Of a stretch of 64,000 nucleotides of DNA, positions 12,876 through 23,551 are shown piece by piece. Each line of letters begins with the position of its first letter. The first letter of the stretch is position 1. The notes beneath the pieces are model-generated. The model searched no databases. It worked only from the letters and a program-made list of their open reading frames with translations, and was not told the DNA's origin. A program made the translations under genes and the position numbers. The DNA is from Castanea sativa. Its lineage: Eukaryota; Streptophyta; Magnoliopsida; Fagales; Fagaceae. The stretch lies in assembly GCF_040712315.1 (NCBI RefSeq), contig NC_134020.1, forward strand, positions 35,642,751-35,706,750, given 5' to 3'.

Positions 12876-13115
12876 ACAGAAACCTGATAACGTACCTGCC
12901 ACACTTTCCATCTCCCCGTACTCTCTCTTTCTATCGAGTACTCTGTCCGAGGTGACGTGCTTTCTTCTTTTAAAAGTAAGTTATTCAATACTCTTTCCCC
13001 TCCTTATCGGCTTTTTGTTTCTTTTGTTTCGTTTCCTTCTGTCTTCTCCTTTCACCGTGTCTTTCATCCTCGGCGTAGTTAGTTTTCTTCCCACCTCCCC
13101 TTTTTTTAAAAAAAG

Positions 13116-15726
13116 AATGGGTAGGTTCGCGTCCACAGTAGATTCGAACGAAAAAATAGAGCGGTTTAAGGCTAAGTACAAAATTCCCTCGGATGTATCC
13201 ATTACGTATTGTAACGAGGAAGAGTATTATACAAAAAGAAAAACGGGGGAAGTCGTAATCCCGATGATTGCGTTCATCGAAGGGGGAATGAAAATCCCCA
13301 TGGGAACCGTGACTAGGGATTATTTTAGGGCCTTTAGATTAGCTCCCACCCAGTGCGCCCCAAATGTCTTTAGGATCCTAGGTTCCATAGATGCCTTAAA
13401 TGAGAAGATGAACTTAGGGCTCACTCACCACGACGTGAACTGGGTTTACAACCTCCATTACCTAAGCAAAAAAGATGAGTATTACCTAAAATCTAGATAC
13501 CCCGAGGTTAGGCTAATTCAATGTACGCACTTTGAATCAAATAAGGGCCTAAAAAACGACTTCCTGATCATATCAGGAAATTGGCACGACGGCCTCCCCT
13601 GTCCGACAAGGGAAGGGACTCCAGGTGAAATTTCTTTTACATACTATTATCCTCTGTCTTTTTACTTATTCTTACCCTCTCTTATTTGGACAACTCTACA
13701 GATCCACACGCCGCGGATCATCATCCCAATCTCGTTGACTTCGGACGGTTGGATAGGATCCTACAAGCTGAGGTTTTTGTGCATGCGACGGTCAACTCCG
13801 AGCAGCTCATCGATCCTCGGCTACAATCCAATATCCAAAGCCTTTCGGGCGCCGAAGTGCGTGATCAAAGCCCACGATCCTCGTCTTCCTCGGATCGGTG
13901 TTGTTCGTCGAGGGTTTGCTACGGAGGGGACCGCCATTCCTCAAGGCACCTTGGTCACCCAACCAATCCAACCACCACCATTCGTTCCGGTTGGGATTCC
14001 CACACCGCCTCTCTCCACAAATTTAACATTTGGGGAAGCCGCGCCCTCTCACTCCACCGTAAAGGAAGAAGAAGAAGAAATAGTTGAGGTATCGGATTCG
14101 AGGACGATTTTGAGGTTTTTAATCAACCCTACTCTCTGAAGATTCAACTTCCATCCTCGGCACCTCTACCCATATCTCAAAGGCTACCACCGAAGAACTT
14201 GACACTATGGGCATCCAACGAAAGACTAAGTCCGGTTTGAAGGATGTCCTTGAGGGCAGCGATAAGGCCCCCGAGTCCAAGAACCACCAAAAGAGGTGCG
14301 CCCTCGGACTCGAAAAGGGTGCGACAAAGGCCACGAAGCTAGGCTTCCTCCTCCTCCCCCATCCTCCCAAACCCAACGCACCAACATAGGCGATCTCAAA
14401 AGAAAAAGAGATCAGCCGAAAGGAAAGGAAGTGGTGGAGGCGGGGAAGGGCTGTCTCCAAGGAGACCGAGGTGGAAAAGGGTGCAAAGCAGGCCCGCACC
14501 ATACAGACTAGGTCGGAAAGAAGAACCGACCAACAGGCGGTCGTACGCGCCCCTGTATGGCTTCCTGACCTTTCTATGGACGACGAGGTCATTACCGTGG
14601 ATGCGTCCATTAGAAATTCTGATGAAGGGACAGCGGCATGCGTCGCGGATGCTTTGGAGCGAGCACTTGTTGCTCCCCGAGGATATGATTGAGTGAGAAA
14701 GAAAAGGGACCACACCGTATTCATGACTTTGAAGAAGGAGCTTGCAATGGTGAGTTTTCTCTAAAACCTTGACTTTTGTTTTTATTTCCTATATATATCC
14801 GTATGTCTAAGTTTTATATGTTTTGTTCGTAGGCCGTTCAATGCGCCGCGGGGCGAAGAGATTGCCATTAATTCCTACAAGTCTGCGAGGGCCGAGGAGT
14901 CCGGGCGTGAAAGCGCTCAAAAGATCTCGGACCTTCATAAGAAGAAACTGCAGGACGTCACAGAAAAATTGGCTAAGGCTGAGAGTGCCAAGGCGGGCTT
15001 AGAGGCTGATCTGAAAACGACGACTAAACAGGCCGAGGATCAGTGCCTAATGCTTCGCCAAGCTGAGGATAACCTCTTAGTAGCACGAAGGCTCGTAGAG
15101 GATCTTAAGAAAGATCTGAACGAGTCTGAGAAGGCCAAAGAAGAAGCCATCAAGGGCAAAGAAGAGGCCATTGAGGAGAAGAAAAAGGCTGAGAAAGCAA
15201 AAGAAAAGGCCGAGAACTCGAGGGACCAAGCCGAACAAGACGGTTATAATATAGGCGTGAAGGAGGTCACTGAAACCTTCAAGGCTCAGGTTCCCGAGGT
15301 ATGTAGGCACTACGCACTCCAAGTGTGGAATGAGGCACTTTCCCAAGCTGGGGTTGATGCCTCTTCCACTCTTTGGAAAGCAGAGAGTGTCTACTATCCT
15401 CCTGCAATTCGCGCTTCTTCCATTCCTGACACTGCACAAGAAGCTGCCCAGGGATCATCCGAGGATAAGGGGGTGATTTGGCTGAAGACTCAACTCTTCC
15501 TGAAGATGCCCCTGAACAACTTGACCCTGCACAAGAAAAGGCAATTGAAGACGTACAGCCTTCAAGTGATCTTCGGGAATCTTCAAAGGATGAGTTGGGT
15601 GATCAAGCTAACCCAATAACCTTGATAGATGATCCCAAAGGCAAAGGAATTGCCGTTGAGTCCTCGGCTCAGCTTCCATCTCCTCAAGACCCCAAAGGCC
15701 CTCTGAAGATTAAGCTGAAACAGTGA
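13116..15726 (+). pseudogene. Antisense additional gene of Tat element 1
   Basis: This gene runs opposite to gag-pol. Exon 1 (13116-13624) encodes a globular domain with ITYCNEEEYY, FRLAPTQCAPNVFRIL, LTHHDVNWVYNLHYLS, KSRYPEVRLIQC and ISGNWHDGLPCPT. A 77-bp GT-AG intron (13625-13701) joins in phase to DPHAADHHPNL. A second intron fits at 14750-14832. The last part (14969-15470) is a strong Lys/Glu/Ala coiled coil followed by DGYNIGVKEVTE, and ends in KGPLKIKLKQ at 15724. Frame changes near 13800 and 15470, and stops in between, make this copy a pseudogene. The domain belongs to the additional-ORF proteins of Tat retrotransposons, sometimes labelled Putative gypsy type transposon (Transposase_28). 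Its function is not known. The relation to the element 2 gene is clear from shared motifs. Confidence 0.75.
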
Positions 15727-15959
15727 CTTGCTTGTTGTCTTTCCTTTCTTTATTTTTATTTTGTCTCCAAGTGTAATACCTAAGTATAGGTGCAAAAGTA
15801 CTATTTTGGAATTTAATACAAGAATGAATGTTTGTTTTTAGATGATTCTTATACATATATTTTTTTTTGTTTTTATGCTGATCATATCATTCCATAAATA
15901 TCATCTTTTTGTTTTTTTTACCAAAGTTATTAGCAACAACTTGAATTGAAATTTGATAC

Positions 15960-17220
15960 TCCAAGGAAGGCTTAATTATGCCGAGAACTGCATTAAGTGA
16001 TGCAATTTTGTTTCTTCGTTTTGGATCTCTAGTTTGAACTATGTAAAGATAAGGCATGTAGTCTATGCAAATATCTGATGTATTAATTTTTCTCAAGTAA
16101 ATGATCCGAGGATCCAACAATACCAAGCTTCAGCTTGATACTTTAGACAAATAAATTTAAAATGTTAATTTTCCCAAAGTAGGTGATCTGAGGACCAAAT
16201 GTAACTTAGGTTCTGTTTAACACTTTAGTAAAGAATATCAATTTAGACGAGGTATGTGGTCCGAGGATCCAGGCATACCAAGTTTCAGCTTGATACTTAG
16301 GCGAATAAATTAAAAATGTTAAATTTCCCAAAGTAGGTGATCCGAGGACCAGACGTAACTTAGGTTCTGTTTAACACTTTGTAAAGAATATCAATTTAGA
16401 CGAGGTATGTGGTCCGAGGATCCAGGCATACCAAGTTTCAGCTTGATACTTAGGCGAATAAATTTAAAATGTTAATTTTCCCAAAGTAGGCGATCCGAGG
16501 ACCAGACGTAACTTAGGTTCTGTTTAACACTTTGTAAAGAATATCAATTTAGACGAGGTATGTGGTCCGAGGATCCGGGCATACCAAGTTTCGGCTTGAT
16601 ACTTAGGCGAATAAATTTAAAATGTTAATTTTCTCAAAGTAGGTGATCCGAGGACCGGACGTAACTTAGGTTCTGTTTATCACTTTGTAAAGAATATCAA
16701 TTTAGACGAGGTATGTGGTCCGAGGATCCGGGCATACCAAGTTTCGGCTTGATACTTAGGCGAATAAATTTAAAATGTTAATTTTCCCAAAGTAGGTGAT
16801 CCGAGGACCGGACGTAACTTAGGTTACGTTTAACACTTTGTAAAGAATATCAATTTAGACGAGGTATGTGGTCCGAGGATCCGGGCATACCAAGTTTCGG
16901 CTTGATACTTAGGCGAATAAATTTAAAATGTTAATTTTCCCAAAGTAGGTGATCCGAGGACCGGACGTAACTTAGGTTCTGTTTAACACTTTGTAAAGAA
17001 TATCAATTTAGACGAGGTATGTGGTCCGAGGATCCGAGGGCATACCAAGTTTCGGCTTGATACTTAGGCGAATAAATTTAAAATGTTAATTTTCCCCAAG
17101 TAGGTGATCCGAGGACCGGACGTAACTTAGGTTCGTTTAACACTTTAATAAAGAATATCAATTTAGACGAGGTATGTGGTCCAGGATCCGGGCATACCAA
17201 GTTTCGGCTTGATATTTCGA
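15960..17220. repeat. 153-bp tandem array in element 1
   Basis: The word GGTCCGAGGATCC or a near variant starts at 16258, 16411, 16564, 16717, 16870 and 17023 (exactly 153 bp apart) and 17178, with a more decayed copy near 16103. This makes about eight units. Each unit holds two CCGAGGA words in different flanks (GATCCGAGGACC and GGTCCGAGGATC), plus GGCATACCAAGTTT and TTAGACGAGGTATGT. The array lies between the end of integrase and the antisense gene. Tat elements are known for such variable 3' tandem repeats, which can seed satellites. Confidence 0.95.
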
Positions 17221-17372
17221 CGAATGAAGATAACGAATATAATGTAGTTTACAACAAAGAACGGCCGAAGTGCCTTTTATTTAGTAATAGTACCTTCGTA
17301 GATTATTTACATTCCGGGGACGTTGTACAACATTTTCGTCCAAATCCTCCAGATTGTAGGCCCCTATTCCTG

Positions 17373-18330
17373 CTACCGAAGTAATACGATAAGGTCCTTC
17401 CCGAGATTGGGCCCCAATTTTCCCCACGCGGGGTTCTTCATCGTGCCCAAAACTTTCCTTAGTACTAAGTCACCTGGTCCAAGAGGTCGAAGTTTCACAT
17501 GAGAATCATACCCCTGCTTGAGCTTATGTTGATAATAAGCTAGTTGAACCATGGCGCTTTCTCGCCGTTCCTCAACTAAGTCTAAGTTTCTCATTAACGG
17601 ATCATCATTGCTATACGGAATAAAGGAGTTTTTCTTCGGGGTTGGGAACCCGGTTTCTAAGGGGATTAGCCTCGGCCCCATCAGTCATTGCGAAGGGTGT
17701 TTCTCCTGTGGATCTTCGTGGTGTAGTTCTATACGTCCACAAGACATGTGGCAGTTCTTCCACCCACCTCCCCTTGGCGTCACCCAACCTCTTTTTGAGT
17801 CCGCTTACTATTACTTTGTTGACAGCCTCGGCTTGCCCATTTCCTTGGGGATAAGCCGGAGTGGAATATCTATTCGTAATGCCAAGATCACGGCGGTATT
17901 TCCGAAAGGCTTTGCTATCAAATTGTAAACCGTTATCTGAAATGAGAGTATGAGGAATGCCGAACACAGTAACGATATTCTTCCATACAAACTTTTTTGC
18001 TTCCGTGTCCCTGATGTTTGATAATGGCTCAGCTTCAACCCATTTGGTGAAGTAATCTGTTCCCACGAGAAGCCACCGTCTGTTTCCCGTTGCTTTGGGG
18101 AAGGGTCCAACAATGTCCAAGCCCCATTGGGCAAAAGGCCATGGGCTAGATAGAGGATTCAGGACTCCACCTGGTTGATGTATATTTGGAGCGAACCTTT
18201 GACATTGGTCACATTTCTTTGCATAATCTTGCGCTTCTCTCTGCATATTTGGCCACCAATAGCCCTGAGTAAGGGCCACCGTGAGCTAAAGACCTTCCTC
18301 CTGTGTGACTTCCACAAATCCCTTCGTGTA
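17373..18330 (-). pseudogene. Integrase region of element 1 pol, frameshifted
   Basis: The His-rich part of the zinc finger (ELHEGICGSHTGG) ends the RNase H frame. The CysCys part (KKCDQCQRFAP) begins the next frame, showing a break near 18290. The D,D,E core is intact inside the second frame: WGLDIVGPF (18100-18125), ISDNGLQFDS (17920-17945) and QGNGQAEAVNK (17810-17840). The C-terminal part (AMVQLAYYQHKL, GDLVLRKV) lies in a third frame to 17373. The protein would insert the cDNA into the genome. Confidence 0.85.
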
Positions 18331-18639
18331 ACTCTTCCAAAAGTAGCTCCGTTGCCTCGGGGTGTATGCATAGCAAACATGGTCCCGAAAAGGAACGTTT
18401 GTACAATTTTTGGTCCTCGGATAACCAGAAACGAGTGGCTTTCCTGCGAACTTTATCCGCTTCAGCCTTTTCTCCAGGCAGGATGTCATTCCTGAGAAAT
18501 GTTACTATTTGATCCATCCAACTAGGCCCTGTCCTAATTTGAAGAATTTGAGTGGAGTTACTATCCGTCCCAGTGGGTTTCAACAGATCTTCAACGAGGA
18601 TAACTCGTGGTAGACTTTGTGCCGAGGACGTCGCGAGCG

Positions 18640-19204
18640 TGGCTAATGAGTCGGCATGGGTATTTCCACATCTGGATATATGCAATAGTAGAAATGACTC
18701 AAATTTAGATTGCATATACCTGACCTGGGTTAGGTATTCTCGCATTCTGGAATCCCTTGCTTCTAGCTTGCCTTCTACTTGGCCTACCACCAATAGTGAA
18801 TCCGAGAACATCTGCACCGTCTTTCCTCCCATTTTATGAACCATGTTCATCCCTGCGAGGACGGCTTCATACTCTGCTTCGTTGTTGGTGGTCGAGAATC
18901 CCAATCTCAAAGATTTCTCAAAAGTAATTCCCTCTGGGGATATCAAAACTAGTCCGATACCTGATCCCCTCTGATTTGCTGCTCCATCAACATGGACTTT
19001 CCATAATGGAGGCCCTTCACACGAAATCATGCCTACTGATTTTTTACCCATGCCTTCTTGATAGTCTTCCAACGAAGGCTCAGCAAATTCCGCCACAAGG
19101 TCCGCGATGACCTGTCCCTTTATAGAGGTGCGGGGCATATACTTGATATCGAAAGCTCCTAGGACGAGTTCCCCATTTGGCAATTCTTCCCATATAATCT
19201 GCAC
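18640..19204 (-). pseudogene. RNase H domain of element 1 pol, locally intact
   Basis: The frame from 19204 covers the RT-RNase H connection and then a plant Tat-type RNase H. KVHVDGAANQRGSG carries the first Asp, NNEAEYEAVLAG the Glu, MFSDSLLVVGQV the second Asp and THADSLATLA the last Asp, so all four catalytic acids are in place. The domain would remove the RNA strand during reverse transcription. The reading frame continues into the integrase zinc-binding region and breaks near 18290. Confidence 0.85.
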
Positions 19205-19619
19205 TTCGCGAGAATTGATTTAAGAGGGAGTTGTGTAAGAACAACAACCGTATGAGGCTGAGTAATGGGGAAGTCTTCGTGTAGCATGTACCACCGCCAA
19301 GATAGCTTTCTCCGGTGGCAAATAACTCGGCTCGGCCTCGTACGAGAGATTTGCTTACATAATAAACCGGTCTCTGGATGTTATTGTCATCTCGGATAAG
19401 AACCAAACTAACGGCATGGTTAGCCACCGCAATATATGCAAACGAATCTCATCAACCTCTCGGTCGAGACATAACCGGTGGTCGCGAGAGATATTCTTTT
19501 AGCCGTTGGAAAGCTACTTGCGCACTCCTCGGTCCATTCGAAACCCTTCCATTTATTTAATAATTGAAAGAAAGGCTCGCATCCGTCCGCGGACCGAGAT
19601 ATAAATCGGTTGAGAGCGA

Positions 19620-20335
19620 CGATCATACTGTTAGCCTTTGCACTTCTTTAGGATTCCGAGGTGGGTGTAAGCTGTTTATCGCCTTAACTGAGCGAGGATT
19701 CACTTCAATTCCCGGTGAGTCACCATATATCCTAGAAACTTGCCCGACCCCACACCGAAAGAGCATTTAGAGGCATTGAGCCGCAATTTATACTCTCTTA
19801 GCTTCGAAAAGTGTTTCTCGGATCTTCCGGATGTGCGAAACTTCTTTACTCTTTACCACCATATCGTCCACGTATACCTCAATATTTTTTCCTAGCCGTG
19901 CCTCAAACATCCTCGTCATCATCCTTTGGTAGGTAGCCCCTGCGTTTTCAAACCAAAAGGCATTACCTTATAGTGGTAATTTCCCGTAGGAGTGACGAAT
20001 GCGGTCTTCTCCTGGTCCTCAACGGCTAAAGGTATCTGGTGATAACCTTGGAAAGCATCAAGAAAACTCATCCGAGGATGTCCAACGATAGCATCAACCA
20101 ATTGATCAATTCGAGGCATCGGGAATGAGTCCTTTGGGCAAGCTTTGTTTAAATCTGTGAAGTCTACACAAACTCTCCACTTCCCATTCTTCTTTTTCAC
20201 CACCACCGTGTGGGCTAACCATTCGGGATAGAACACTTCTTTGATAGCCCCTGCCGCTTTGAGTTTGAGCACTTCCTCCTTTACGGCTTCGGAATTTTCC
20301 TTCGAGGACCTCCGAGGAGGTTGCCTCCTCGGCAC
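19620..20335 (-). pseudogene. Reverse transcriptase domain of element 1 pol
   Basis: Read from 20335 leftwards, the frame contains the fingers and palm motifs WRVCVDFTDLNKACPKD, MSFLDAFQGYHQIPL and YHYKVMPFGLK. Right after FGLK one A is missing (about 19958) compared with the family's FGLKNAGATYQR, and the frame shifts. The catalytic YVDD box is still present in the other frame at 19863-19877. The connection region (LNRFISRSAD, FEWTEEC) follows in yet another frame at 19420-19626. The enzyme would copy element RNA into cDNA, but this copy cannot encode it intact. Confidence 0.85.
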
Positions 20336-20689
20336 TACGGTTGGATTGACCCTTAAATGATGACATATGAAGTTCGGATCAACCCCGGGGCCTCATACGC
20401 GTTCCAAGCGAACACATCCATATTTTTCTTTAAAAATAAAATCGGCTCTGTCTTCTCTTCCTGTGGCAATTGAACTCCAACCTGGAAGAACTTTTCGGGA
20501 TCATTGTCTATGATAATTTTCTCTAATTCTTCACATACTTGCCTCATCTACCTCGGCTATGGGAAGAGACTTTGATTGCTATGCTTCACCGATAGCCGAG
20601 GACGGGAGTACGGTTCGGTCGACGCGGAATTGCGGCCGTGACACCTTTGTCGAGCCACGGCCCGACTCCCAAGTAACTCCACCACCTGG

Positions 20690-21000
20690 TCTCCGAGAAT
20701 GAAATTTGATTTTGACATGCAAGGTTGAGGAAACGGCCCTAACGCATGCAGCCAAGGTCTTGCCACAATAGCCGTATAGGGAGAATAAGCATCGACCACG
20801 ATGAAATCTACGTCTACCACCTCCGGACTGATTGCACGGGCGATCTAATCTGTCCCTTTGGAACGACAGCTCTCCCTTCGAAGCTTATCAAGGGTGAGTC
20901 ATATGGCATAAGATCTTCAACTCTTAACTTCAAGCCTCTAAATAGGTCGGGGTACATGATATACGCACCACTACCTTGATCAACCATTACCCTCTTTACA
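20690..21000 (-). pseudogene. Aspartic protease region of element 1 pol
   Basis: The active-site stretch VDQGSGA, typical of Tat proteases, is read from the minus strand at about 20968-20985. Further down, the FIVVDAYSPYTAIVARPWLHAL segment (20700-20810) matches the family's DFLVVDAxSPYNAIxGRxWLH pattern. The two parts are in different frames, so the protease is broken. Confidence 0.75.
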
Positions 21001-21183
21001 TCATAGTTCCCTATTCGAGGGTTACCACCAAGGCATCATCATGAGGCTGGATGGTCCCCATCTTGTCCTCTTCGAGAAACTTAGGACTGGCGGGATACTT
21101 GCCTTAATCCTCTTCGGCGATCCCGTGACTCCTCGGCAAATGTTCGAGCAAGCGACATTACCACGAAAGGAGCCGAGCCGGTC

Positions 21184-22593
21184 CTACCGAGTGCTGCAAA
21201 AATGACATTGATAGTACCTAGAGGAGGTACGGATGAAGGACCATCGTGGTTTGCCACTCTGATTGGTTTCCTCGCCCGTTGGGTTGGTACGAAGCTGCTT
21301 CGGCTTTCCCTCTTTAACCAATTGTTCCGGATGATTCCACAAAGTGCGACGGTCCTCGGTGGTGTGACCTCTCTCCTGGTGATAATGGCGGTGGAGATTT
21401 TGGTTGCGTCTCAAAGGGTCTCCTGCCATTTTATTCGGCCATTTGAAAAAAGGTTCATGCCTTATTTTCTCCAACATTCTTTGCACCGGCTCCCCGAAGA
21501 CGGTGTTGACCACTTGTGGGGGTATGTGACCGGCCTGCTGGAAAAATCCCGCGTAGGCTGTTGTTGTTGTATCGGTCCGACACGAAATCCCTCCTTTCTT
21601 GTGGGATAACCTTCGCCTTGCCTTTTCCCTGCTGCTGATCTTCCTCAACCCTTTGTACTCGTCGATGCGATCCATCAGTCGACGTACGCTTCTTACTAGC
21701 TTCTTTGTCAAGGATTTCCTCAAGTCATGCTCCGTTGGTAGGCCGACCTTGAAGGTCCTTATGGCTACATCGTCAAAGTCTCTGTCGATTTCATTGAACA
21801 TTTCCCAATATCGGTCCGAATACGTTTTCAGGGTTTCCCCTTCCCTCATGGCCATGGATAGTAAAGAATCCAATGGACGAGGAACTCTACTGCACGTGAT
21901 AAAGCGAGAACCGAATGCTCTAGTAAGCTCTTTGAAAGAATCAATGGAGCCTGCCCTTAAGCCGTCAAACCATCTCATGGCTACGGGCCCTAGGCTGGAA
22001 GGAAAAATCTTGCATAACAAAGTTTCATTCCTGGAATGCACTGCCATTCTCTGGCTGAAATGACTCACGTGCTCCACAGGATCCGTCCGACCATTGTAAA
22101 GAGTGAAGGCCGGTTGTGTGAAGCGCCGAGGTAACCTCCTTTCCTCCAATCTACGCGCGAAGGGTGATCTGGAGATTTGGTGTAACGCTCTTCCCATTGT
22201 GTCATTTCCCAAACCCCTGGGGGGGTAGTCTCTGCCACGCCTTCCATGCAGATTGTCTTCCTCGGAAGAGACATATCCACCAGGGGCAGTTCAGGATCTC
22301 CGCTCGTAATTGTCATCCTCGGATCCTTCCGAAGAGGGGTCAGAGACCGGAGGAGTTCTCCTTCTCCTCTCGTGACGCAGTCTCCTCTTTAGGCCGTCAA
22401 TCTCTTTCTGCATGGCCCTGGCATTCCTCTCGTAAGGAACTCTACTTCCTCCTTGTGAATGACTAGCACTTCTGATGGTGTGTGTAGTATGTACACTTCC
22501 TTCTCGGTTCTCTCCATGATCAGGACGTAAGGAGTGATCCTCACGCTGGGAGCCAACGGACTCTGCACTGCGTGGTGGTTCCGATCCTACCAT
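21184..22593 (-). pseudogene. gag of element 1, frameshifted
   Basis: The structural gene of the element starts at the ATG at 22593. The N-terminal stretch is charged and rich in Arg, Ser and Glu (to 22291). The conserved gag core (FTLYNGRTDPVEHVSHF, AMRWFDGL, YSDRYWEMFNEI) lies in another frame between 22212 and about 21600. At least two frame changes separate the parts, near 22290 and 22215. The zinc-knuckle region near 21310 reads HRHYHQERGHTTEDRR, where family members have two Cys in place of Arg, so RNA packaging by this copy's protein is doubtful. As gag in this family it would form virus-like particles in the cytoplasm. Confidence 0.85.
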
Positions 22594-22619
22594 GATGCCC
22601 TAAACTTCCTTAAAAACTA

Positions 22620-22641
22620 AATCCCCACAGACGGCGCCAAT
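22620..22641 (-). other. Primer-binding site of element 1
   Basis: Directly inside the 5' LTR, the minus strand reads AT and then TTGGCGCCGTCTGTGGGGA. This is the type of site found in plant Tat elements, complementary to the CCA end of a host tRNA. Asp or Arg tRNA is the usual candidate; I cannot decide which without tRNA sequences. Confidence 0.75.
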
Positions 22642-23378
22642 TGTAAGGACACAATTCAAATTCCCAAACCACGACTAGGAGGAAAATGGGCTTAAAAGGC
22701 CTTTCTTCACAATGAATTTGTAGAGGATGGGTTTATAATTTAGATTTTAAGGATGGCTTTAGACAATCACAAAAAGAACGGGCTTTGGGCCCAATGGAAC
22801 AAAACAAAGAATCGTTTGCAAAGAGTAATATTGAGAATTCCTCCTCGGACTGTTTTCGAGGACAGTTTCTAATAGTATTTCTCAAGTGTGGATACAAATA
22901 ATGTTTATCATACACTTTTTCTTTTTCAAAAGGCCTCCTCCTCTCCTCGTATGCCTTCCCTCCTATTTATATTCCTCCTCTTCTCTTCATCATCTTCCAC
23001 TTTATGGCCGCGACCCTCATTTTTTGGATACTTGTCCCATCCATTCTTCCCTAAAGCCCGCTGGGATTTGGGACCAAGTTCCAAGCTCTATGCTCAGGTC
23101 CCATCCTTCCATCTCTATTGCCAGCGTATTATTTACAGGGTCTTTAATATATGGGCGGTGGTAGCAGCTTTACTTTAGACATTCCACCGCTCTTTCTGCT
23201 GTCCTCCACGTATACTGTGTATCCTCGGCTTAACATTCCGAGGACAAATCGACTCCTCGGACGGTATGGGACACTTAAACACTCCGCGATCATTTTGATG
23301 TTTTCGGATTTGGGTTTCTAGCCCAAAAGACCTTTGTTGGGCCGTCCATTATAAATTACTGGGCCCAATACCCCTACA
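22642..23378 (-). repeat. 5' LTR of element 1
   Basis: This is the LTR next to gag and the primer-binding site. It is 737 bp and differs from the left LTR by four single bases. It contains inverted TCCTCGG / CCGAGGA words (near 22840-22862 and 23222-23260) that can form short hairpins. The same CCGAGGA word recurs in the internal 153-bp repeats. Confidence 0.95.
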
Positions 23379-23551
23379 GTAATGATTCCATCATTAATGA
23401 TACATAGCTTTTAATATCAATCATAATTGTCAAATTTAGAGATAAAATAGAAAATATTGAAATTTATTGATCTTACCGCACCATTAAATACACTTTAATG
23501 ATATTTAATGGACACTTCAATAAAAAATAGTACAATTTAAAGAGAATGAAA

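Larger units (their letters stand above)
11821..23378 (-). mobile_element. Complete Tat-type Ty3/gypsy LTR retrotransposon, element 1
   Basis: This 11,558-bp element lies in minus orientation. Both LTRs are 737 bp, start TG and end CA on the sense strand, and are flanked by a perfect 5-bp duplication GTAAT (11816-11820 and 23379-23383). In element order it holds the 5' LTR (22642-23378), primer-binding site, gag, protease, reverse transcriptase, RNase H, integrase, a 153-bp tandem array, an antisense gene, a polypurine tract and the 3' LTR (11821-12557). The LTRs differ at only four positions (about 0.5%), so the insertion is young. The protein-coding parts nevertheless contain many frameshifts, which suggests mobilisation by proteins from another copy. 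Confidence 0.95.

Noticed and set aside
15960..17220. Regularly spaced repeats that could suggest a CRISPR array
   Set aside because: Units are contiguous 153-bp tandem copies without unique spacers and lie within a plant retrotransposon.
17551..17928. Plus-strand frames opposite integrase, RNase H and gag (such as 17551-17928 and 21599-22063)
   Set aside because: They are complements of recognised pol and gag domains, not separate genes.
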